A DNA stretch of 64,000 nucleotides from positions 22,537,001-22,601,000 of the forward strand of contig NC_059478.1 of assembly GCF_018139145.2 (NCBI RefSeq). Direction: 5' to 3'. Source of the DNA: Gymnogyps californianus. Lineage: Eukaryota; Chordata; Aves; Accipitriformes; Cathartidae. This document shows, piece after piece, positions 55,801 through 61,728 of the stretch. The position numbers and the translations under genes were made by a program. The notes under the pieces were generated by a model that had not been told where the DNA came from, did no database searches, and saw only the letters and a list, made by a program, of their open reading frames with translations. The first letter of the stretch is position 1. The number at the start of each line of letters is the position of its first letter.

Positions 55801-58192
55801 AGGGAGTATCTACTGAAGTGGTGTGTCCTCTGTGTTAACTGTTGTTGGCCAAATCCATTGTTAGCTGGGATAATCCAGTGTACTTTCACTGAAGCCAATG
55901 GACCCCTGTGTTGAGTAATACTGGAAAGGAACAGAGTATTTTATGTCTGATTTTAAACAACATCTGTGTGGATCTTTGCACTTTGCTCGTGTTATTAATA
56001 TCTGCAATGTGCTGAATCAGCCCATAAAAGCAATGAGTATCTTTCTATAATAGTCAACCATCTACAACAGCCTATTCAACAAGTAGCACAGAGAAAGTGC
56101 TAATAGTTTTCTGACAGCTCCCTCACATGGGAATAGATGCATCCTTTTATGAAAAGAAAAAGCCACCCTCAACAAAAAAACCTTCCAAAATCTTGTCATA
56201 TCCATGTTTCACAGATTTCTTTTGTGTGTCCAAGTCTGTACCTCTGAAATGTCATCACCCCAGGCCACTCACTGCCTCAGAATATTAGGCTATAATAAAG
56301 CTGTCTCATTCTCTCACAAAAATGTGTGAGAAAAGAGGAAAATCAGAAAAAAAGATATGTTAGTTGTCACAGCCAGTGCTGCTTTTACAGCAACTGCAGG
56401 CTTCTCTAGTTCATTTACTGAACAAGAGACTGGGAAAACTGCTAGCAGCACTCCTAATCAAGTGCTTTTTTAAATTTATTTATCCTGAGAAGGAGGAGGA
56501 GGAGGAGAGGGAAAAGGAGGAGGAGGGGGAGGGGGAGGAGGAGGAGGAAGGAAAAAATATGCCATTTGTGGGTTTTTAGCAAGATGATTGCTTTTCCTCA
56601 GGCTAAGGATCAATAGGAATACAAGGCCAGCCCTTAAAAACTGTTATTTTTCTTTCTTTGGTTGATGAATTGGAGAAGCAGTAGAAACAAAATTCTCATC
56701 TTTCTCAAGCTGAGAACATGTATTTGCATACACTGGACAAAGACCTTTTCTCAGCTCTTTTTATGAGAACTCAGACCTGATAGTCTGCTGTTTCAAAAGA
56801 GAGGGACCCCATCACTGCCACCAGTGGAGCAAGGATAAAATGAAGTACAAGGATGCAGAATTTCCCGTTGTCCAGAAATCAGTGAGATTGTAGTCTTAGG
56901 ATCTTGACTGAGGCAGACATCACTCCAAGTTTAAGTCCACATGTTGGTTCACATTTCAAACATGCCACAAGCCCTACCCACAGGGCTCATAGTTACTCAG
57001 CCATGATCCAATTTGCTGAGGGAACTATTTCCGACATGATATGAATGTGATCAGACCCACAGTGTGCCCAAGAGTAAGAGACATAACAAGAATGAATGTA
57101 CATGAAAAACAGAACTCAAACATTTTATAGCATTTCTCATTTCACAGCTTGAAAATATTGTATATTTTTAAAATGCATCTCCAGAACCTTTCTGGGAAAT
57201 ATTTGTTATCCTGTTTATTATGCAAAACCTGTGCTTCAGGTTGGACAGTAATTTAGCCAAGGAGAGTGTTAGCATTTCAGGAGATAGGTGACTGATACAA
57301 CCTGAACCCATACAGCAGTCTCCAGATTTCCCTGTGATGAGAGATGCCATGTTATAAATGTGTTGTCCAACTAAGGGATAAAACAAATGGAGGTAAAATT
57401 ATGAAAGCTTTACCCATTCTCATTATACAAACTTAATCTAAATGGATGTCCTAATATCCTTCCATATGCAATGATAAACCTCCAACTAGCTAAGAATATT
57501 TATTGGGAGGATGAATATCATTATTCCATTTAGATTATTTCAGCATTAAGGGATATGGCTTATTCAAGCTGCTGTTTATAAAGCAGTGTGGTAAGGTTAA
57601 TACTGCAACTGACAATGCTCTGCCAGATTTCACAATATATGGGAAACTTTAATTAGAAGTTTATGAACCTCTGAAAATTCTCCAAAGGGCTTATCCTTCA
57701 GAATGAACTTCGACAAATAGTCAGCTGAAATACGCAGTGATATGCAGCACTAACATAAAAAGAGATTGCTGATGTGTATTTGTACGTGGTGGTCTTACAT
57801 TGATGGTGGCTATCTCCAGCATTTTTGCAGCCTCCTGCCTGTTGTCTTTGTGCTTCACGAAATGTTATTCATTTTGTTTTTAGGGAAGTGTTATAGTAAT
57901 TATATCATGGATGAAAATCCTGCTCCAAGTCAATGAGGCAGTCAGATGTCAGTTGTGGGGGCAGGATTTCATTCTTTACTTGATGAGGGAGCTGGCAGCC
58001 ATCAAAACAGTATTTCCTTGAAATGTGTTAATTTGCTTGATGTTAGTTAACAATGGCTTCGCTCTTATGACAGATACTGCTGTAAGCCTGCTGGAATGGC
58101 AGAGAAGCAGCGATAAGAAATCTGCATCTGAGGATGTTGTGGAGTCTGTGGATGCTGACATTGACTGTACCTGCACTGGTGACTGTGGTTAA
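14877..58192 (+). CDS. VTG1: Vitellogenin-1, complete gene with 35 coding exons
   Basis: Yolk precursor, made in liver, secreted and taken up by oocytes. The joined exons give 1961 residues in one open frame, slightly longer than my memory of chicken VTG1 (about 1912). Order: signal peptide at about 1-15; lipid-transport N-terminal module (N-sheet and alpha-helical superhelix) at about 20-600; open beta-sheet region at about 620-1030, completing lipovitellin 1; phosvitin serine tract at about 1110-1450; lipovitellin 2 region at about 1480-1690; von Willebrand D module at about 1695-1868 with CGVCG at 1827-1831; cysteine-rich tail ending CTCTGDCG. The receptor-binding motif region reads TKSKDLNSC at 180-188. 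All 34 introns are GT-AG and all phases agree, so the gene looks functional. VTG1 is preferred over VTG2 or VTG3 because the sequence (e.g. QHLNYQPDF, RNFLGDVIPPG) follows chicken VTG1 as I remember it. Exon-level coordinates follow in separate entries. Confidence 0.95.
15229..15249 (+). CDS. VTG1: VTG1 exon 2: signal cleavage region
   Basis: A 21-base micro-exon encoding the end of the glycine codon, then SQHLNY and one base of the next codon. Signal cleavage probably falls after the serine, by analogy with chicken vitellogenin. The acceptor is a strong pyrimidine tract ending tttcag and the donor is gtaagt. A 21-base second exon is my recollection of the chicken gene too. Confidence 0.88.
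15474..15625 (+). CDS. VTG1: VTG1 exon 3: start of lipovitellin N-sheet
   Basis: 152 bases, residues 21-71, beginning QPDFSENKVYTFNYES and ending CLIR. The tyrosine-containing strand and the ARAGIRIKSKVEISG stretch are typical of the first beta strands of the large lipid transfer protein fold. It ends in phase 0 with donor gtaaga. Confidence 0.94.
15626..18073. other. VTG1: Intron 3
   Basis: 2448 bases. An open frame of 116 codons at 17603-17953 has no recognisable homology and no role in the spliced frame. Nothing else identified. Confidence 0.8.
18074..18325 (+). CDS. VTG1: VTG1 exon 4: lipovitellin N-sheet
   Basis: 252 bases, exactly 84 codons (residues 72-155), from IHSIEAAEYNGVWP to HSYSLQE. 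It contains KFEYSNGHVGN and DGLNIYRGILN, well-conserved vitellogenin motifs in the beta-barrel at the N terminus. It is phase 0 on both sides. Confidence 0.95.
18326..20515. other. VTG1: Intron 4
   Basis: 2190 bases. Contains a MIR-like relic (19350-19435). A 168-codon frame on the minus strand overlaps exon 5 in antisense and shows no known domain. Confidence 0.8.
19350..19435 (+). repeat. MIR-like SINE relic
   Basis: acaaaggaagataagcacta, then gagctgcagagaggtttaaa and ggactaacctgggaaagtc follow the tetrapod MIR-type core (gaggcacagagaggttaagtgacttgcccaag). Confidence 0.45.
20516..20677 (+). CDS. VTG1: VTG1 exon 5: receptor-binding region
   Basis: 162 bases, 54 codons (residues 156-209). 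It starts AGIGGICNTTYVIQE and includes VTKSKDLNSCEEKVQ. The TKSKDL segment lines up with the HLTKTKDL-like element reported for vitellogenin receptor binding in fish. Cysteines at 162, 188, 204 and 207 fit the two conserved N-sheet disulfides. The exon lies between introns of 2190 and 686 bases. Confidence 0.94.
21364..21515 (+). CDS. VTG1: VTG1 exon 6: end of N-sheet
   Basis: 152 bases ending in phase 2. It encodes RNKNSRATATYNYKIKY, then FAPFNEITGGNAIIEA. The acceptor sits in aaagag, which offers two AGs. Only a start at 21364 keeps the frame from exon 5 to exon 7. The next intron is 2764 bases. Confidence 0.92.
21516..24279. other. VTG1: Intron 6
   Basis: 2764 bases, AT-rich, with short A runs at about 22489 and 22849. 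No gene, RNA or clear repeat recognised. Confidence 0.8.
24280..24430 (+). CDS. VTG1: VTG1 exon 7: linker into helical domain
   Basis: 151 bases, up to residue 310. It encodes QKLALTDVQKDMAEVPPKEF, then LQYQFGSELLQLPVHLFRIKN. This is the end of the N-sheet and the approach to the alpha-helical superhelix. It is separated from exon 8 by only 99 bases. Confidence 0.94.
24530..24687 (+). CDS. VTG1: VTG1 exon 8: alpha-helical domain
   Basis: 158 bases, residues 311-362 plus two bases. It encodes IEESLQDLVETTSEQLPGD, then ANEENYESVWKQFSSRPAYR, helical repeats of the lipovitellin superhelix. The donor is gtacaa, phase 2. The following intron is 113 bases. Confidence 0.94.
24801..24966 (+). CDS. 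VTG1: VTG1 exon 9: alpha-helical domain
   Basis: 166 bases, to residue 418. It encodes RYILDIIPAVASHRALRFL, then TNWEAAQTVLVALHSSTPT. The alternating helices fit the superhelix. Acceptor cactacag, donor gtagga. The following intron (1085 bases) shows no recognisable feature. Confidence 0.94.
24967..26051. other. VTG1: Intron 9
   Basis: 1085 bases with no recognisable feature beyond its splice sites (gtagga donor, ccccag acceptor). Confidence 0.8.
26052..26174 (+). CDS. VTG1: VTG1 exon 10: cysteine-bearing helical segment
   Basis: 123 bases, 41 codons (residues 419-459), from LIVKKHCPRSSTVLGKVCHL to the cysteine-rich end SLCHKQCFSSDSCSECLQ. The C-x5-C pair (QCFSSDSC) matches the disulfide known at this place in lamprey lipovitellin. 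The two further cysteines, in SLCHK and SECLQ, are not in the chicken protein as I remember it. The next intron is 1566 bases. Confidence 0.93.
26361..26565 (+). repeat. MIR-like repeat relic, longest copy
   Basis: Starts ttcatagcactttctatctg, continues through agtgctttattgcc and aactaagtgacacaaaagcc to gcccaaagtcatgtagccca. Order and spacing agree with the old vertebrate MIR/CORE-type repeats. Confidence 0.55.
27441..27480 (+). repeat. Short sauropsid repeat fragment
   Basis: cctgaaagtcagtgggaact followed by agctcctag resembles the gaagtcaatggga core of the same old repeat group. Fragment only. Confidence 0.35.
27741..27959 (+). CDS. VTG1: VTG1 exon 11: alpha-helical domain
   Basis: 219 bases, 73 codons (residues 460-532). 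It encodes LLHGFAGEALSKSNTEEIS, then LALKALGNVGHPASIKHI. The alternating-helix pattern with ALKALGN is a hallmark of the vitellogenin and apolipoprotein B N-terminal superhelix. Acceptor tttttttcag, phase 0. Confidence 0.95.
27960..30042. other. VTG1: Intron 11
   Basis: 2083 bases, with the CR1-like 3' end at 29850-29902. Otherwise nothing identified. Confidence 0.8.
29850..29902 (+). repeat. CR1 retrotransposon 3' end, decayed
   Basis: gactacattaccataatgcc then ccttccagccctcagactatgaa matches the usual end of chicken-repeat-1 elements (gactagatgatc... tcccttccagccct ... ctatgaa). The 5' part is not recognisable. No full CR1 with reverse transcriptase was seen in the window. Confidence 0.55.
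30043..30260 (+). CDS. VTG1: VTG1 exon 12: end of helical domain
   Basis: 218 bases, residues 533-604 plus two bases. It encodes VQAITLEIFLNHKIHPRVRM, then LADVVLKEPSMQVASFIYSH. The RVRMLAAVVLLETKP segment is strongly conserved in vitellogenins. It is separated from exon 13 by 85 bases. Confidence 0.95.
30346..30443 (+). CDS. VTG1: VTG1 exon 13: start of open beta-sheet region
   Basis: 98 bases encoding ASACRMAVRVLSPKFDRSGY and QFSKVFRFSIFK. The LSPKFD and YQFSKVFR segments mark the move from the helical domain to the lipid-cavity beta sheets. Phase 1 donor gtaaga. The following intron is 4.2 kb. Confidence 0.93.
30444..34643. other. VTG1: Intron 13
   Basis: 4200 bases, second longest. One hairpin-family relic near its start (30831-30880) and otherwise unremarkable unique-looking sequence. 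Confidence 0.8.
30831..30880 (+). repeat. Sauropsid repeat fragment in intron 13
   Basis: ctggtgctgagcacctacaa then ctcttgctgaattcaaatg matches the frequent gtgctgagcacctgcaactc type of repeat seen in bird and turtle DNA. Confidence 0.45.
34644..34768 (+). CDS. VTG1: VTG1 exon 14: lipid-cavity beta sheet
   Basis: 125 bases to residue 679, encoding FLMSGLAAKYLVLNNAGSL and TMAMSQLRTHFLGRVADPLE. The pattern fits long amphipathic strands that line the lipid pocket. The donor is gtaatt and the next intron is only 86 bases. Confidence 0.94.
34855..34956 (+). CDS. VTG1: VTG1 exon 15: lipid-cavity region
   Basis: 102 bases, 34 codons (residues 680-713), encoding VGITVEGLQEMFAKGYSPDG and ending KEILKT. 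The VEGLQE element is conserved in avian vitellogenins. Phase 0 on both sides. The next intron is 86 bases. Confidence 0.94.
35043..35162 (+). CDS. VTG1: VTG1 exon 16: lipid-cavity region
   Basis: 120 bases, 40 codons (residues 714-753), encoding LSDWKAFSSDKPFASGYLK and MFGQELFFGGLDKKAIQTAL. The SGYLK-GQE pattern is a vitellogenin signature here. Phase 0 on both sides. Confidence 0.94.
35422..35611 (+). CDS. VTG1: VTG1 exon 17: lipid-cavity region
   Basis: 190 bases, residues 754-816, encoding AWYGPDEKIPSIRRIISSL and IVPTCTGFPTETSFYYSSIT. The VPTC-GFP motif (Pro-Thr-Cys then Gly-Phe-Pro) is typical of lipovitellin 1. Phase 1 donor gtaacg. The next intron is 89 bases. Confidence 0.95.
35701..35794 (+). 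CDS. VTG1: VTG1 exon 18: lipid-cavity region
   Basis: 94 bases to residue 847, encoding QAQITPSPKPDFRLTELLNA and NIRLRSKMSV. Phases 1 in and 2 out match its neighbours. The next intron is 112 bases. Confidence 0.93.
35907..36092 (+). CDS. VTG1: VTG1 exon 19: lipid-cavity beta sheet
   Basis: 186 bases to residue 909, encoding MAKEMTFVMGINTHMVQAGL and VPVNVVATIHMKEKNIKIEI, then PPCKDETNI. The strands alternate hydrophobic and polar residues, as lipid-facing sheets do. Phase 2 donor gtaaga. The largest intron of the gene, 5.06 kb, follows. Confidence 0.94.
36093..41151. other. VTG1: Intron 19, longest in the gene
   Basis: 5059 bases. Contains a MIR-like relic at 37441-37550. No nested gene seen on either strand. 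Confidence 0.8.
37441..37550 (+). repeat. MIR-like repeat relic in intron 19
   Basis: ggttaaatgcattgccagaa, then caagtcagtatcaaacgcaa and gagttccagcccaagccctg resemble the 3' half of the same kind of repeat. Confidence 0.45.
41152..41296 (+). CDS. VTG1: VTG1 exon 20: lipovitellin 1, acidic segment
   Basis: 145 bases to residue 958, encoding SKTFAVTRNIGDLTASKMTP, then LLPEAVPDIMKMSFDSDSAS. The acidic, serine-containing end is probably a surface loop of lipovitellin 1. The donor is read as gtaaat after ATC AGG. The frame to exon 21 supports this. Confidence 0.93.
41297..42887. other. VTG1: Intron 20
   Basis: 1591 bases of AT-rich sequence with no feature I can support. Confidence 0.75.
42888..43107 (+). 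CDS. VTG1: VTG1 exon 21: lipovitellin 1 C-terminal sheet
   Basis: 220 bases to residue 1031, encoding DRQSAEDVSLGNSFSFGHST, then MCSNASTFGVQVCIERKS and PLYYLVGEHALRMSFKP. It contains a possible N-glycosylation site, NAS. The YxxxGEH element is conserved in the family. Phase 1 donor gtaaat. Confidence 0.94.
43108..43989. other. VTG1: Intron 21
   Basis: 882 bases. Has a purine-pyrimidine alternating TG/TA/CA stretch at about 43150-43200 and a MIR-like end at 43575-43640. Confidence 0.75.
43575..43640 (+). repeat. MIR-like repeat end in intron 21
   Basis: gccactgaatctaggtctcc then ggcctaaccattgggccatt is like the usual last part of such repeats (aacctgggtctcc ... ctaaccactaggcca). Confidence 0.45.
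43990..44159 (+). CDS. VTG1: VTG1 exon 22: end of lipovitellin 1
   Basis: 170 bases to residue 1088, encoding VYTEAPIEKIQVTIQAGDQA, then KMVRLVTFEDPEAQ and ending KRVKKILDDTDDQ. The basic KRVKKIL just before the serine block lies close to where phosvitin is cut from lipovitellin 1. It is phase 0 at the end. The next intron is 622 bases. Confidence 0.94.
44782..45681 (+). CDS. VTG1: VTG1 exon 23: phosvitin polyserine exon
   Basis: 900 bases, exactly 300 codons (residues 1089-1388), open throughout in the AGC/AGT frame. It opens GTRKSRSSSSASSTSGSAES, passes KKFYPFGDSGG, and runs through a serine core at about 44962-45417 where roughly three quarters of codons are serine, broken by single K, R, N and G. 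It leaves through KHKAKKQSKTTPFPH-like basic sequence, a second serine patch and FNSHSSYNTSTEW. Phosvitin serines are phosphorylated and carry calcium and iron into yolk. The core uses almost only AGC and AGT. A 60-base unit is tandemly duplicated at 45101-45220. The exon has no ATG in frame, so a start-codon ORF search misses it. Confidence 0.95.
45101..45220 (+). repeat. VTG1: 60-bp tandem duplication in the phosvitin exon
   Basis: 45101-45160 and 45161-45220 are the same 60 bases (20 codons) except at three positions (45114/45174, 45156/45216, 45159/45219). One change turns a serine into an arginine in the second unit. The encoded pattern is K, eight S, K, four S, N, then more S. Confidence 0.9.
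45765..45821 (+). CDS. VTG1: VTG1 exon 24: short linker in phosvitin
   Basis: 57 bases, 19 codons (residues 1389-1407), encoding DYHLPKVYRLRFRSAHVHR. The YRLRFRSAH motif is conserved between avian vitellogenins. It is read to the gtgggt donor. An earlier GT at 45802 would break the frame and cut the motif. The preceding intron is only 83 bases. Confidence 0.88.
46679..46897 (+). CDS. VTG1: VTG1 exon 25: second serine run
   Basis: 219 bases, 73 codons (residues 1408-1480). It opens HPDRKISSSSSSSSELGG, has a run of ten pure AGC serine codons at 46772-46801, then SHRHGESAGHSSRRSHM and RGSSLTRE. This is the tail of phosvitin and the start of lipovitellin 2. The pure triplet run is likely to vary in length between individuals. 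Confidence 0.9.
46771..46800 (+). repeat. VTG1: Pure (CAG)10 microsatellite in exon 25
   Basis: Ten uninterrupted CAG units, read in frame as AGC serine codons. Exon 23 mixes AGC with AGT, so this run is the purest in the gene. Confidence 0.9.
47970..48176 (+). CDS. VTG1: VTG1 exon 26: lipovitellin 2
   Basis: 207 bases, 69 codons (residues 1481-1549), encoding RNFLGDVIPPGITIVAQAVR, then QLVVVQLAETNWKACADAVI. This is the start of the conserved lipovitellin 2 beta sheet, and one of the most chicken-like exons as I recall that protein. Phase 0 on both sides. Confidence 0.95.
49224..49366 (+). CDS. VTG1: VTG1 exon 27: lipovitellin 2
   Basis: 143 bases to residue 1596, encoding ARLRWGKECRDYRIAAMATT, then KPAVQLKVQWGSLPSWMKK. 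The W-G-KECRDYR motif is a vitellogenin hallmark. Phase 2 donor gtatgt. Confidence 0.94.
49888..50026 (+). CDS. VTG1: VTG1 exon 28: lipovitellin 2
   Basis: 139 bases to residue 1643, encoding FMQYVPGAALVLGFSEAHQR, then VRAAATSPRTIDTVIKAPG. The YVPGAAxxLGFSE and TSPRTxD motifs are strongly conserved among tetrapod vitellogenins. The following intron is 1190 bases. Confidence 0.95.
50027..51216. other. VTG1: Intron 28
   Basis: 1190 bases. Nothing recognisable besides a T-rich acceptor region. Confidence 0.75.
51217..51352 (+). CDS. VTG1: VTG1 exon 29: end of lipovitellin 2
   Basis: 136 bases to residue 1688, encoding VTLYYQALRMPFILPLGPSA, then TRDITAWNLFPEIASQIAQE. The LYYQALRxPxxLPLG strand is typical of this position. 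Phase 1 donor gtaaat. Confidence 0.94.
52040..52226 (+). CDS. VTG1: VTG1 exon 30: von Willebrand D module, first half
   Basis: 187 bases to residue 1750, encoding STCEVREGDFKTFDRVSRTY, then NKSCNLIVVQDCTEHPKFII. The TF(D/N)xVxxxY and C-x8-C pattern marks a VWD module. Possible N-glycosylation sites are NKS and NTT. In chicken this region ends up in a C-terminal yolk plasma glycoprotein. Confidence 0.95.
52655..52752 (+). CDS. VTG1: VTG1 exon 31: von Willebrand D module
   Basis: 98 bases to residue 1783, encoding NITICPAANSSLLVACNEK and SHSGVSEYEK. It has possible glycosylation sites NIT and NSS. The phase (2 in, 1 out) links exons 30 and 32. Confidence 0.92.
53351..53445 (+). CDS. VTG1: VTG1 exon 32: von Willebrand D module
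   Basis: 95 bases to residue 1815, encoding DNVKIYKNGTTVTVEVPTHG and LKKVAFDGVILK. The strand pattern and final hydrophobic stretch fit a VWD core. NGT is a possible glycosylation site. The next intron is 105 bases. Confidence 0.94.
53551..53710 (+). CDS. VTG1: VTG1 exon 33: von Willebrand D module, CGVCG core
   Basis: 160 bases to residue 1868, encoding VTVASWMRGKTCGVCGNNDR, then MPNHKLAHSCSAFVHSWVLL. The CGVCG at 1827-1831 is the CGxCG motif seen in VWD modules of von Willebrand factor and vitellogenin. Phase 1 donor gtgagt. Confidence 0.96.
54001..54060 (+). repeat. Sauropsid repeat fragment in intron 33
   Basis: aggcctaatcttgctcccat followed by tgaaataagtgtgattttct. Same family core, diverged. 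Confidence 0.45.
54321..54390 (+). repeat. Sauropsid hairpin repeat fragment in intron 33
   Basis: ttgaagttaatggttgtttt then ctccttgacttcagtggcag shows both the gaagtcaatgg arm and its inverted ttgacttcagtgg arm, so this is a small hairpin. Confidence 0.5.
54906..55067 (+). CDS. VTG1: VTG1 exon 34: cysteine-rich C-terminal segment
   Basis: 162 bases to residue 1922, encoding CKLQRSYVKLKRNPTIDGEE and STCYSVDPVLKCMKDCTPIE, then VGFHCFPK. The spaced cysteines suggest a small disulfide-bonded domain. Phase 1 donor gtacga. A 3.0 kb intron follows. Confidence 0.95.
55879..55910 (+). repeat. Sauropsid repeat fragment in intron 34
   Basis: tactttcactgaagccaatg then gacccctgtg. Short match to the same core. 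Confidence 0.35.
56489..56557 (+). repeat. VTG1: Purine-only GGA tract in intron 34
   Basis: About 69 bases of only A and G, with gga triplets and two runs of five G (gagggggagggggaggagga). Such tracts can form quadruplex or triplex DNA. Confidence 0.75.
58074..58192 (+). CDS. VTG1: VTG1 exon 35: C terminus and stop
   Basis: 119 bases encoding DTAVSLLEWQRSSDKKSASE, then VDADIDCTCTGDCG and TAA at 58190-58192. The CxCxxxC tail ends the chicken protein in the same way as I recall it. Acceptor cttatgacag. Confidence 0.95.
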
Positions 58193-58390
58193 GCTAAACG
58201 CTTTAGTGTTGTGCTATAGACATACTATACAAATAATTGAATAGCTGGACAGATAAGAAGAGAACGTAATAGCTGTAGTAAAATATTAGGAAAGGTACTT
58301 GAAGAAAATAAGCCTACTGCATTGCATCCAAAGTTAAATGCATTCTGTACAGTCTGCACTGCTTAATAAATATGTTGTTCATTAAATAAG
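58193..58390 (+). other. VTG1: VTG1 3' untranslated region
   Basis: About 200 bases between the stop codon and the likely cleavage site. It is AT-rich with no obvious structure. The end is placed some 20 bases after the polyadenylation signal. Confidence 0.7.
58365..58370 (+). terminator. VTG1: Polyadenylation signal AATAAA
   Basis: A canonical hexamer 172 bases after the stop codon, followed at about 58393-58420 by GT- and T-rich sequence (tgtggtctctctctttattttt), as expected downstream of a cleavage site. Confidence 0.85.
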
Positions 58391-61300
58391 TATTCATGTG
58401 GTCTCTCTCTTTATTTTTCCCTATCTACAAAACAATCAGACCAACTATAATATTATCCAGAAATTCTGCTTCCTTTTATCTGAAATATAATTACAGCAGT
58501 CCTCTCTTAAAATTACGTTCACTAGGTGATGAAAGGAAAACATGATTACGGCTACTGCTAACATTCCATTGTGCAAAGAATTTCATATTTAGCATACTAA
58601 AGACACAGTAAGCATTTGTTTTCTTTTATGTTTTCTGGTAAAGAGCAAAGTCTGTTCTTGGAACCGTTCTGCAAAAAAATACATTTTACTCCCAGCAAGA
58701 CCATTAGCCTTAGTACATTCTACAAAGGAATGAATTGGACTGCTAGACTCCTACTGTAGCTTTCCAGAGAGCTATAGTGTGTGACACAGTCTCCATTTTC
58801 ATTTAAATTTCAATGGATGTGCTGTTGCTTCATGAGCTAAAAGTATGAATAGGAACTTTTTTTTGGTTTACCATCTCCTATTGTATATCTATGAAAATGA
58901 TGCCTTCAAAAACTTCAGGGAACAATAATACATCAGGTAGCCTTCCAAATACTCCAAAAAAGTAATATAGAGAAAAATATGTAAGATCAATAGCATCATA
59001 AAGCTAAAATAAAGTACAAGCAGGACAGTTAGACTGTGTTTAACTGGTGAAGTGTCAATCTGCTAGCTTTCATTAGGCCTATGCAGAAAGGCAATTCCCT
59101 CCCACCCCAGGGGACCAGGAATAGGTGGCACCTTCAAACTCCGAGCAATGGCATAATATCTCTTCACCTTGTACACAAATCAGCCACGCAGTGAGCCGTG
59201 ATACGTTTTCCATGACAGGCAATAGCAGCCAGCATGCTCTTCCAAAAGAAGCCTTAGCATGGGCAAGATACTGCTGAACCCAAATGCTGTCAGGAAACTG
59301 TCATTAAAGAAAATACTTTTCTTTCTAACTAAAAACTGAGCTATCAGAAAGACGATTGAAGACTAAATAGCTGAACAATTACAGAATAACATTTCTCAGC
59401 GCTTTTCTTTCAAGAGCAGAAATATGAGTAATGTATAGTACTCCTCTCACTCTCTCTCAAGTTGCAGCTTGCCACCAACTTGAAATTAGAAAAGACTCAG
59501 TTTTTCTCAGTGTACTGCACTTACTTCATTACTTCCAGAAGAAAATAAGCCATTATGAGTTTGTTCAAACCAGGGCTCAGTGGGCTGAGCCCTGACGCCT
59601 GGTGCATACCCTGTGGCAAGCATGTTTGCATCCGTCCCTAAGCCTCTCTCCTGAGGCTAACCTACAGAAGGCAAAAGGGGGTTACCTGCCTCTTTCCCTT
59701 TCCCCAGCCTTAATTTAGTCTATATATTGTATTTAAGAACCTTCATGTGTATTGGGTCTATATGCAGATAGCCACTGCTCTATTCAACAGCTTTTTTTCA
59801 TGCAAGTATGTTCAAATTAAGACCAGTAACATGAGTTCTTGCACTGTGTTTTCATTTGTAATAAAGCATTCACAAATTCCTTGTACAAAAGCTGTGTGTT
59901 GCTAACTCATCAGAAGTGCTACACTGCAAAAAGGGTAGCCCCAAACAAGAAGGGAGGTGAAGAATATTGCATTCCGCTTTCCTTTAAAATCACACTAATA
60001 TTACACCTGGAGAGCCCTTTTCTTCCTGGTATTGTTTTTACTGTGGTTTATGGGAGATTTGCCATTGACTTTCATAGGATCAGACTGTCATCTGTAATCC
60101 AACACCTTTCTCTTTAATCTGCTTGTTTACAAAAGAGAAACTTTTGCCAGTCAACCACTTCAGATAAGACAAAGGTAGTGAAGAGATGTAGTGAGAGAAG
60201 AAAAATGAACTTTCATGCTCAACTACTAGAACAGGAATTTAGTAACAGCAAAGAGCCATTAGTAAGAGAAGTAATTCTGCTCGCAGTAAAACACAGTCAT
60301 CTACACAAAAGCATGACACTAATTAACAATGATCAAGCTGGGATGTACAGTACAGAAAATACAAGCAGCTCATAAAGGCAAATGCCTTCTCCCAGAAACA
60401 ATTTACAGACTGTTAAAGTCATTGGAAAAAACTTGAAGGCAGAGACTGATCAGCAAGCCTAAATTAGTTTATTCTACAATGACAATATATAATAATAATA
60501 CATACTGTACAGTGTTAATAAACAATAAGCATGCCAGGTCAGGCCTGTCCCGGCCGAAGCCCCACTTTGGATCCTGCACCAATGAGAAGGCACCTCCAGC
60601 ACCCCAATTAAAGGGAGCCACCAGAACAGCTACACATCTCTTTCTGCTAAATTGTCATGCCTGGAAAAAGGTACCCTGCCCATGCTAAAACCACACACTT
60701 ATGCGTTTCCCCCAGCAGAAGCTCCTCTGTTAGCACTTTCCACTGGCTGTGGTGTTCACGGGTAATAAAGCTCCCAACAGCAAGATGCTGCATGCAGCGG
60801 CTCGAGCCCAAAAGTCCTAAAGAAACTCCTAGCTCACGCAGTGTCCCAGACAGAAAGAAAGAAACGTGAAAATGCCCCACAGTATCAGAGCACGGCCAGG
60901 GAATTCACTCACCATCACCCTACCAGTAAGGCAGCCCGGGCTGGGGTGCAGGCTCAGGCAGAGGGGAAAGCAGTTGCTAGAAAACCCAGGCGCACTCCTT
61001 TCACTGGTCTGTGCAGGGCACGGGTGAGACAAAGCTCTTATTATTTCCATTTCGAAGGGGCAGCTTTCATTTCTGTCCAGTTCCTGTTCGTTAGTGCCCT
61101 CTTGGTGAATGCCTTTGACTGACTGAAAGCCTCCACTGATGTTGCAGCTGTAAAATCCAAATATAATGAAAGTTAGTAAAGCCTGAGGTTGGCAGTGGGC
61201 ACGGCAAAGCAAAACACTTAGAACCAGCTCATTTTGCCAAAGGAATTAAGAGCATTAGCAGTACAAGTGTGAAAAAGCCCTTCTGGAGTTCCTAATGCAC

Positions 61301-61604
61301 CACATAGACATTTCCAACCCATCTGGGAGGATATCTGCAGTCCAGATTTAAACCTCATTTGGAAATCATGCCTGTCCTATCTTATAAAGCAAATCAAAGT
61401 TATATAGCCTACCGAGTATTAAAATGTGTACTTCACAGTCTGAGCTTTTATGCACTCTACTTTTCATTCCTAGTGCTTCTCAATGATATGAATTAATGAA
61501 CTCTGGACTTTACTGTAGTAATCAAGGAATATGACCTTGCAATTATAGTACTCCAGTATTGTTTAAAAAAATGAGTGTCAGAAAAAAGATGCAGGCCTAA
61601 GCAT

Positions 61605-61728
61605 AGGCCAGGCTTGAGTCCTAATCCTGCCTTTGCAGCTCTGTACTGCAGGTTTGCATGAGGCTGGGGATTTCTGTGCCTCATTTTCTGCATCAGAAGG
61701 ATACGACTACTTACCTACTTGATGGAGG
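61605..61728 (+). repeat. MIR-like SINE relic in 3' flank
   Basis: cttgagtcctaatcctgcct, then ctgtgcctcattttctgcat and gactacttacctacttgatg match the classic MIR string (gtgcctcagtttcc ... tacctacctcat). Confidence 0.55.

Larger units (their letters stand above)
55068..58073. other. VTG1: Intron 34
   Basis: 3006 bases. Holds a repeat fragment at 55879-55910 and a purine-only GGA tract at 56489-56557. No gene recognised. Confidence 0.8.

Noticed and set aside
60480..61212. GC-richer sequence with several short frames as a possible downstream exon.
   Set aside because: No frame shows recognisable protein similarity or clear flanking splice signals.
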